DNA of 52,459 bases from Gammaproteobacteria bacterium (GTDB lineage Bacteria; Pseudomonadota; Gammaproteobacteria; Pseudomonadales; Pseudohongiellaceae): contig JABJIC010000003.1 in NCBI GenBank assembly GCA_018661465.1, positions 1 through 52,459 on the forward strand, read 5' to 3'. The translations under genes and the position numbers were made by a program. The notes under the pieces are model-generated. The model searched no databases and had not been told where the DNA came from. It saw only the letters and a list, made by a program, of their open reading frames with translations. Of this stretch, positions 48,011 to 52,459 are shown piece by piece. The first letter of the stretch is position 1; each line of letters starts with the position of its first letter.

Positions 48011-48221
48011 TGCGCTGTCTCTTGCCTTTGATATCTGCCGTAGATTTCCTCGCCGTCTAGCAGGGCAATAAGCTTTGAAAATCACGATAAAGGGGCTCAG
48101 AAAGATAGCACACATCAAATCCACCCCAAACTGGAAAAACAGGACTGAGACTGAATTTGGACTATTGAATCCAGTGTTTTTTTTATGTAGTATGCGCGAC
48201 CTGATTGGAGCAGTTGCAATC

Positions 48222-48275
48222 AGCACCGCAGTTGCTCAGACAGGCAGTTAGAGCTGGGCAACTGATTAGGGTGCT
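48222..48275. other. Stem-loop with D-arm-like core upstream of tRNA-Thr
   Basis: AGCACC (48222-48227) pairs with GGTGCT (48270-48275) and CAGTTGC (48229-48235) with GCAACTG (48258-48264). The loop contains GCTC (48233-48236) and GAGC (48251-48254), spaced like a tRNA D-arm. It may be a decayed tRNA fragment or an unrelated hairpin. The gap 48011-48425 has no protein gene. Confidence 0.4.
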
Positions 48276-48332
48276 GCAGCCGGTCAGAGCAAGATCAGAG
48301 CATTGGGGATGCTCTCAAAACCTTCTCTTTAT

Positions 48333-48396
48333 GCCGCTATAGCTCAGCCGAGATATGAAGAGTGGCAGCTGACCTGGTCAGCGAAAGAATAGAGCT
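48333..48396 (+). pseudogene. Truncated tRNA-Thr-like copy
   Basis: The 18 nt at 48333-48350 are identical to the first 18 nt of the intact tRNA-Thr. A diverged stretch follows, in which GCAGCTGAC and GTCAGC still echo the anticodon stem; no T-arm or CCA follows. Together with its leader (48308-48350) it aligns to 48401-48443 at a 93-bp period, so it is a decayed tandem copy. Confidence 0.7.
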
Positions 48397-48425
48397 ACGA
48401 GATGCTCTCTAAACTTCTCATATGT

Positions 48426-48503
48426 GCCGCTATAGCTCAGCCGTGGTAGAGCAGCTGACTTGTAATCAGCAGGTCCCGAGTTCGACTCTTGGTGGCGGCA
48501 CCA
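48426..48503 (+). tRNA. tRNA-Thr (UGU)
   Basis: Full cloverleaf: acceptor GCCGCTA/TGGCGGC, D-arm GCTC/GAGC, anticodon arm GCTGA/TCAGC with loop CTTGTAA, 5-nt variable loop, T-arm CCGAG/CTTGG with TTCGACT, and an encoded CCA at 48501-48503. The anticodon TGT is at 48461-48463. The integrase gene follows in the same orientation, so its 3' end is the likely attachment site. Confidence 0.97.
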
Positions 48504-48628
48504 TTTTCCTTTCCCAGTACGTCTCCAGTTGTCTCGCTAGATCACAAACCTTCCTGAATTGCCCGTATTTACTGTCTCTCTCTGTCTATATTTGTCTTGA
48601 CCCATCTAGAAGTTAATGGAACACTCTC

Positions 48629-48658
48629 TGTACCACCAGTTTATTTCATGTACCACCA
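48629..48658 (+). promoter_or_regulatory. Pair of TGTACCACCA direct repeats before the integrase
   Basis: Identical 10-mers at 48629-48638 and 48649-48658, exactly 20 bp apart (two helical turns), end 24 bp before the integrase start. They fit arm-type sites for integrase or excisionase, or an operator for the integrase promoter. Confidence 0.55.
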
Positions 48659-48682
48659 AATCTTGATTTCGTGGAATTATCA

Positions 48683-49936
48683 ATGGCAAACACTACAAAA
48701 CAATTAACTAATACTGAGGTCAAGCAAGCGAAGCCCAGGGATAAAGAATATTACCTGGCAGATGGGAAAGGATTGCAATTGCGAGTGAGGCCAAACGGTA
48801 CAAAGCAATGGTTGTTAAAGTACTTCAAACCCTACACCAAAAAGCGCACCAACATCAGCTTGGGCCAGTACCCTGCTACCTCTTTAAGTAAGGCGCGAAA
48901 AGAAACATTGGAATATCGCGAATTGCTGGCCGATGATGTCGATCCGAGAGAGTATCGATTAGAGCAGAAACAAATCGGACGAGAAGCGTGTGAGAACACC
49001 TTGTATCTTGTATACCAAAAGTGGCTCAAAACAAAAGAGGGCGCTTGGTCAAAATCCTACCGTAAACGACTCACACAAGCCTTGGAGCTTCATATTATGC
49101 CCGCTTTGGGCGCCATACCAATCTCCAAAATAAACGCCCCAAATACCATCAAGATCATGGAGCCCATAGCTGATCGCCGAGCTCTGGAAACTGTGCGCAA
49201 GTTGTGTCGCTGGATCAATGAAATCATGGTGTTTGCCACGAATTCTGGTCTGGTTGATGCTAACCGGCTGTCAGGTATTGGCAAGGCATTCAAACCTCCC
49301 GATGTGACCAATATGCCCGCGATCAAGCCAGAGTTTCTCCCGCAGTTCCTGAAAGACCTGGACCAGGCGCACAACGAAGTAACAACAAAGTGTTTAATTT
49401 TCTGGCTCTTGCACACCATGGCTCGTCCTTCAGAGGGTGCAAAGGCAAAGTGGGGCGAAATAGACATGGAAAATAGACTTTGGAGAATTGACCCGAGCCG
49501 GATGAAAAAGCGTCGCCCCCACATTGTGCCTTTGACTGATCAAACCATGCAACTTCTCGAAACCATGAAGCCAATCAGCCAGCACAGAGAGTATATTTTT
49601 CCGTCACGAAGTAACCCGAAGGCCGCAATCAACAGTGAAACACCAAATACAGCAATCAAACGAATGGGCTACAAGGGCGTGTTCGTTGCTCACGGCGTGA
49701 GGTCCCTTGCCAGTACCGTGTTGAATGAACAGGAGTTTCCAGCAGACATTATTGAAGTATCCCAGTCTCGAGTAGGCAAAGATTCAGTGAGAGCCATCTA
49801 CAATCGAGCTGAATATTTAGAGCAACGACGCGTAATGATGCAATGGTGGTCAGATTACATAGAGGAGGCAGCAAAAGGCAAAGAGCCTTTTGAGGGCATA
49901 AAAAGTAAGAAACACTTGAAGATGGTTCAAATTTGA
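48683..49936 (+). CDS. P4-type tyrosine integrase
   Basis: The 417-residue site-specific recombinase has the N-terminal DUF4102 arm-binding domain (LTNTEVKQAKPRDKEYYLADGKGLQLRV, YKKRTNISLGQYP-like) and a C-terminal catalytic domain. The catalytic part shows the first arginine in TMARPSEGAKAKWGEID, HGVRSLASTVLNE (HxxR) and the tyrosine region in RAIYNRAEYLEQRRVMMQWW. ATG 48683 has GGA 7 nt upstream; a GTG at 48671 would add four residues. It lies 180 bp after tRNA-Thr in the same orientation, the usual tRNA-targeting layout. Confidence 0.95.
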   Translation: MANTTKQLTNTEVKQAKPRDKEYYLADGKGLQLRVRPNGTKQWLLKYFKPYTKKRTNISLGQYPATSLSKARKETLEYRELLADDVDPREYRLEQKQIGREACENTLYLVYQKWLKTKEGAWSKSYRKRLTQALELHIMPALGAIPISKINAPNTIKIMEPIADRRALETVRKLCRWINEIMVFATNSGLVDANRLSGIGKAFKPPDVTNMPAIKPEFLPQFLKDLDQAHNEVTTKCLIFWLLHTMARPSEGAKAKWGEIDMENRLWRIDPSRMKKRRPHIVPLTDQTMQLLETMKPISQHREYIFPSRSNPKAAINSETPNTAIKRMGYKGVFVAHGVRSLASTVLNEQEFPADIIEVSQSRVGKDSVRAIYNRAEYLEQRRVMMQWWSDYIEEAAKGKEPFEGIKSKKHLKMVQI

Positions 49937-50016
49937 GTAATCAAGCGGTATAGGTGACCCAACAAAGTAAATGAATGGTCGCGCCCGCCCCGACAGTAAT
50001 TGCGTGAGGTATGTTT

Positions 50017-50586
50017 ATGGCCGACAAAGACAAGAAATTTAGCCAATCATTCTTAGATGGTGAGTTGAATGATCTCTGCTATATCGAGCAAGTTGAATAT
50101 CAGCCAGAAGATGGCGGTGAACCGCTCTTTATGGAACCTCCTGAAGACAATCTTCTTTTTGTTTTGCAAACAATTAATTCAAATGTACGATTTCAGGAGA
50201 AGGATAAAAAACAGATTTCGCAATCAATAAATATTGCTGAAAGAGTGATCGGTGTTGACACTTTGTCCAATAGAGATATTGCTTTAGCATCAGCATTTTT
50301 TGATTTAGGTCTGGCATTTGGACAGGGTTTAATCCACCCCCATAAGCTCGATCAAGAAATTCAATACAAAGAAGTTATGCGAGAAGACGGTAGTAAAGGA
50401 GGGAGAAAATCTTGGTACGAAAGACACGAAAAATTCATTACTACGTGCATTGAAGAGGTTATTGAGCACTGCAAAAGTCAGGAAGCTATTTCTAGAAAGA
50501 TAAAAAATCATACTGGGAAAAAACCAAACAAAAATACAATGACCAAATGGGTAAAAGACGCGAAACTTGGCAATTCAATCTTCTAA
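50017..50586 (+). CDS. Unknown element protein with basic C-terminal HTH-like part
   Basis: I do not recognise this 189-residue protein. The N-terminal half is acidic (LNDLCYIEQVEYQPEDGGEP). The middle is a mixed helical segment with ALASAFFDLGLAFGQGL. The C-terminal 65 residues are Lys-rich, with SKGGRKSWYERHEKFI and SQEAISRKIKNHTGKKPNKNTMTKWVKDA, which looks like a helix-turn-helix. A DNA-binding role is an inference. I use ATG 50017, with GAGG about 7 nt before it; ATG 50011 sits directly on that site. It is next to the integrase and upstream of the AlpA gene, a position where such proteins recur. Confidence 0.75.
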   Translation: MADKDKKFSQSFLDGELNDLCYIEQVEYQPEDGGEPLFMEPPEDNLLFVLQTINSNVRFQEKDKKQISQSINIAERVIGVDTLSNRDIALASAFFDLGLAFGQGLIHPHKLDQEIQYKEVMREDGSKGGRKSWYERHEKFITTCIEEVIEHCKSQEAISRKIKNHTGKKPNKNTMTKWVKDAKLGNSIF

Positions 50587-50603
50587 CACATTTATTTTTA
50601 ATT

Positions 50604-50638
50604 TTACTTTCCCATTAAGGTGGTTATTAGGAAAGTAA
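50604..50638. promoter_or_regulatory. 9-bp inverted repeat before the AlpA gene
   Basis: TTACTTTCC (50604-50612) and GGAAAGTAA (50630-50638) are perfect arms around a 17-nt centre. The dyad lies 80-114 bp upstream of the AlpA start and 18 nt after the preceding stop. It may be an operator for the AlpA-led operon or a terminator of the upstream gene; no U-tract follows. Confidence 0.5.
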
Positions 50639-50717
50639 GTTCTAGTGACAGCTAATACTGGATCACTACGGCTGATATGATCTACCTAGTAATTTGCTAT
50701 TTAGGAGATTGTTATCA

Positions 50718-50954
50718 ATGATTGATGTTAGCTATTTACTAGACGACGATCGGTTTCTCAGAATGCCTGAAGTACGAGAGACAACTGGTTTATCTAGGCC
50801 GCAAATATATCGACTCATATCCAGAGGTGAATTTCCTAAGCAGATCAAGCTAGGAGACAAGGCTTCCGCCTGGTTGCAATCTGAGATCAAAGATTGGATG
50901 AATTCAAAAATCGTTGCTTCTCGCAAGGCGAATTCGGTAGGAGTGACTGCGTGA
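50718..50954 (+). CDS. AlpA-family helix-turn-helix regulator/excisionase
   Basis: The 78-residue protein has the AlpA/MerR-like winged helix pattern: DDRFLRMPEVRETTGLSRPQIYRLISRGEFPKQIKLGDKASAW followed by LQSEIKDWM. AlpA proteins activate integrase genes or act as excisionase-like factors in P4-type elements. ATG 50718 has AGGAG about 11 nt upstream; a TTG at 50694 would add eight residues. Its stop overlaps the next start (GTGA at 50951), so it heads a coupled three-gene operon. Confidence 0.9.
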   Translation: MIDVSYLLDDDRFLRMPEVRETTGLSRPQIYRLISRGEFPKQIKLGDKASAWLQSEIKDWMNSKIVASRKANSVGVTA

Positions 50955-51193
50955 GCAGGAAAATAGCCATAGACAGGTTCTGTCGACAGTGCATTGTTGA
51001 CCCAAGTCCCGGTAATGGAACGTGGCGAAGTCAAACCAAAAACTTTACCTCACTATACTGTCCTCTATGCGGCTATAGACCAAGCTCTTGCTCAAACGCT
51101 ACTCCTAGCTCAAGGGAAAGGAGATCGTTGAGTCTAGCCTGTGAAATAGCCAAAAAGGAGGTTAATTCAGTCTCCTTCGTGCGTGCTTTATGA
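50951..51193 (+). CDS. Small CxxC-CxxC zinc-ribbon-like protein
   Basis: The 80-residue protein starts at a GTG that overlaps the AlpA stop by 4 nt and ends overlapping the next start by 4 nt (ATGA). It contains FCRQC and YCPLCGYR, a two-knuckle zinc-ribbon arrangement about 25 residues apart. A Ser/Cys/Arg-rich middle and a basic C-terminal helix follow. I do not recognise the family. A longer in-frame opening from 50894 would lie inside the AlpA gene. Coupling at both ends suggests a joint function with its neighbours. Confidence 0.75.
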   Translation: MSRKIAIDRFCRQCIVDPSPGNGTWRSQTKNFTSLYCPLCGYRPSSCSNATPSSRERRSLSLACEIAKKEVNSVSFVRAL

Positions 51194-51660
51194 GCGCCCG
51201 AGCGAATACTGACATTGCTCTCGTTGTAAGCGACGAGTCAACTCAGTTATCACTACCTTCTGAACTCAGGCCAATAATTCCTGAAGGCGATTATCATTTG
51301 AAATTGCTAAAAGACAATGTCGAATTCATGTTTGGTGGCTGTAAGTTGTGTTTGTTGTTCTCTGTAATTGACTTTGGTGAATATCAAGGTGTAGAGCTAT
51401 TTCGTTATTACAACGTGGAGAAAAAACGAGGCAGTTTTGAGCCACCACTGAATGGCGACTTCCTGATTGATTATTTCACCTTGCTGCCAGGCAGAGTCCG
51501 ACGTAGAGATAGGATGAGCCTCAATCCAATATACAACAAGATCACTCTTGGCAAGGTAACAACAGTAAGGACGAATAACCTAGGGAAGAAATTACCTGAA
51601 TCTCTTTGGTATTCAAAGGTAGGGAAGTTGTTAAAGTTGAAAGATGATATTGATCCTTAA
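51190..51660 (+). CDS. Unknown element protein, DUF669-like pattern
   Basis: The 156-residue protein is coupled to the zinc-ribbon gene by an ATGA overlap. The segment IIPEGDYHLKLLKDNVEFMFGG...LLFSVIDFGEYQGVELFRYYNV resembles, at pattern level, phage proteins of the DUF669 type. Those carry a PEGxY start, a beta strand and G-Y-x-G-x-x-x-F/Y, and are linked to phage DNA metabolism. The C-terminal half (YFTLLPGRVRRRDRMSL, GKVTTVRTNNLGKKLP) is basic. The resemblance is weak and needs a profile search; the protein is otherwise an orphan. Confidence 0.7.
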   Translation: MSARANTDIALVVSDESTQLSLPSELRPIIPEGDYHLKLLKDNVEFMFGGCKLCLLFSVIDFGEYQGVELFRYYNVEKKRGSFEPPLNGDFLIDYFTLLPGRVRRRDRMSLNPIYNKITLGKVTTVRTNNLGKKLPESLWYSKVGKLLKLKDDIDP

Positions 51661-51671
51661 CTTATCCTTTA

Positions 51672-51704
51672 CCCCAACCCTAGCCCCGACCCTGACCCTA
51701 CCCC
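51672..51704 (-). repeat. G-run tract with quadruplex potential
   Basis: The plus strand has six C-runs (51672-51675, 51678-51680, 51684-51687, 51690-51692, 51696-51698, 51701-51704) separated by 2-3 nt. The minus strand therefore has six G-runs of 3-4, exceeding the usual four-run quadruplex rule. It starts 12 nt after the preceding stop. The rest of the gap 51661-51904 shows no gene. Confidence 0.85.
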
Positions 51705-51904
51705 TACGTCAGAAGGTTCCTAAGCTAGGTATTTAAAAGGCTGTAGAGAAGTGCTATGGCAATTAAATGAAGAATTTAGCCTTGGAAAAAACGTGAAAGG
51801 CTAATAACAGCGACGAAACCACGGCCCCAGTGGAATGAGTAATCAGGAAGCTGGGGTATCCAGAATATCGAAATTGGATATTATCTATTTGCAGAGGTAA
51901 TTCA

Positions 51905-52459
51905 TTGAGCAAACGAAATGCAGAGAAAAAACCAACGAAGCGCAAGAGCAAATTCACTGACGAGCAAATTAAATCTGCCTACTCTTCAACGAGCCTGGTT
52001 CCTAGTGATAATGCTGCAAGATCTATTGCGAGCTTATATGCAGAAATCAAGTTGGGTACTACCGGTATCGTTGGATACGATGAAAAAAGAATCAGGGATT
52101 TGTTGCGTATTGAAAATGAGGCTCTCATTGCGGGTGATATGAGTCGTGTTGAGTGCATGTTACTGGATCAAGCCCATACTCTTCAGGCAGTAATGACCAA
52201 CTATATCTCGAGATTACCAAATACTGAATATCTGGTTCAAGCCGAAGCCTACGCAAGAATCGCGCTGAAAGCCCAAAACCAGTGCCGCCAGACCTTAGCC
52301 ACACTGGGTGAATTAAAGAACCCAAAGCGAGTCAACTTTATTCGACAACAGAACAACGCTGTCAATCAGCAGATCAATCAGGATGGATTGAAGCAAACAA
52401 AAAACTCAAAAAAACCAGACAATTCTGCAAACAAACTTTTGGAGGAAGAGCCTAATGAA
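51905..52459 (+). CDS. Unknown element protein, C-terminus beyond window
   Basis: A reading frame open for 185 codons runs from TTG 51905 to the right edge without a stop. AGAGG lies about 8 nt before the TTG, a good ribosome-binding site. The N-terminus is basic (SKRNAEKKPTKRKSK). The middle is helical, with TLQAVMTNYISRLPN and YARIALKAQNQCRQTLATLGELKNPKRV. Then comes an Asn/Gln-rich stretch (NFIRQQNNAVNQQIN). I recall this RQTLATL..KNP..FIRQ(Q)N pattern from hypothetical proteins near mobile-element genes, without known function. Confidence 0.7.
   Translation, partial: MSKRNAEKKPTKRKSKFTDEQIKSAYSSTSLVPSDNAARSIASLYAEIKLGTTGIVGYDEKRIRDLLRIENEALIAGDMSRVECMLLDQAHTLQAVMTNYISRLPNTEYLVQAEAYARIALKAQNQCRQTLATLGELKNPKRVNFIRQQNNAVNQQINQDGLKQTKNSKKPDNSANKLLEEEPNE

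Larger units (their letters stand above)
48504..52459 (+). mobile_element. Left end of an integrated element at tRNA-Thr, truncated by window edge
   Basis: A P4-type integrase directly follows tRNA-Thr, and every gene to the right edge is on the plus strand. These are unknown small genes plus an AlpA regulator, with tight ATGA and GTGA overlaps. The genes shift from recognisable core functions to orphan proteins exactly at the tRNA end. The expected attL core is the 3' part of the tRNA (about 48480-48503). The right boundary and attR copy are outside the window, so element size and cargo are unknown. Confidence 0.8.

Noticed and set aside
48011..48226. 72-residue N-terminal extension of Pgi
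   Set aside because: It is unlike the family, and the shorter form has normal length. The extension would reach into the tRNA-like region.

Overview
The window looks like a chromosomal stretch of a marine-type gammaproteobacterium near the Pseudomonas/Cellvibrionales branch. I infer this from protein similarity recalled from memory and from gene order: rpsU-yqeY-dnaG-rpoD beside tsaD; lptD-surA-pdxA-rsmA-apaH; amgK-murU-djlA; rpe-trpE; trpGDC-vfr-osmC-coq7; purD-purH-fis-dusB; prmA-accC-accB-aroQ-dsbD; fabA-fabB. These blocks also occur in Pseudomonas. Coding density is high, and many start codons are GTG or TTG.

Layout. 1-5952 (mostly minus): 5' part of a tRNA-Ile2(CAU)-like gene, an SDR oxidoreductase, then rpoD, dnaG, yqeY and rpsU, the macromolecular-synthesis operon. 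6185-8274 (plus): tsaD, folB, folK. 8289-17933 (minus): a GST, a pteridine-reductase-like SDR, cca, apaH, rsmA, pdxA, surA, lptD (folate, tRNA and rRNA maturation, vitamin B6, outer-membrane assembly). 18130-25594 (plus): amgK, murU, djlA, rpe, trpE, trpG, trpD, trpC. 25752-26411 (minus): a Vfr/CRP regulator; 26785 (plus): an OsmC protein. 27224-40987 (minus): coq7, purD, purH, fis, dusB, a very long acidic zinc-ribbon/DUF3426 membrane protein, prmA, accC, accB, aroQ, a stand-alone DsbD alpha domain, fabB, fabA. 41170-45956 (plus): manC, galU, manB (sugar-nucleotide supply for exopolysaccharide or LPS) and two small proteins. 45964-48010 (minus): a GNAT acetyltransferase and pgi. 48222-48503: tRNA-like debris and an intact tRNA-Thr(TGU). 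48504 to the right edge: the left end of an integrated element, with a P4-type tyrosine integrase, an unknown protein, an AlpA-type regulator translationally coupled to two unknown genes, a G-run-rich tract and an unknown gene cut by the window edge.

Structure beyond the genes. Several intergenic gaps hold short local tandem repeats of 12-21 bp units (7261, 11057, 20747, 25692, 30960, 38557). The best is a seven-copy 21-bp array at 38557-38703, whose first unit encodes the last residues of the lone DsbD-alpha gene. It sits where the membrane and thioredoxin parts of dsbD would be expected. An inverted-repeat element lies before the first tRNA.

Most of the window is ordinary core genome. If an undescribed system is present, the best candidate is the element after tRNA-Thr, which is cut off by the right edge. 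I saw no CRISPR array, rRNA operon, insertion sequence or recognisable defence operon.
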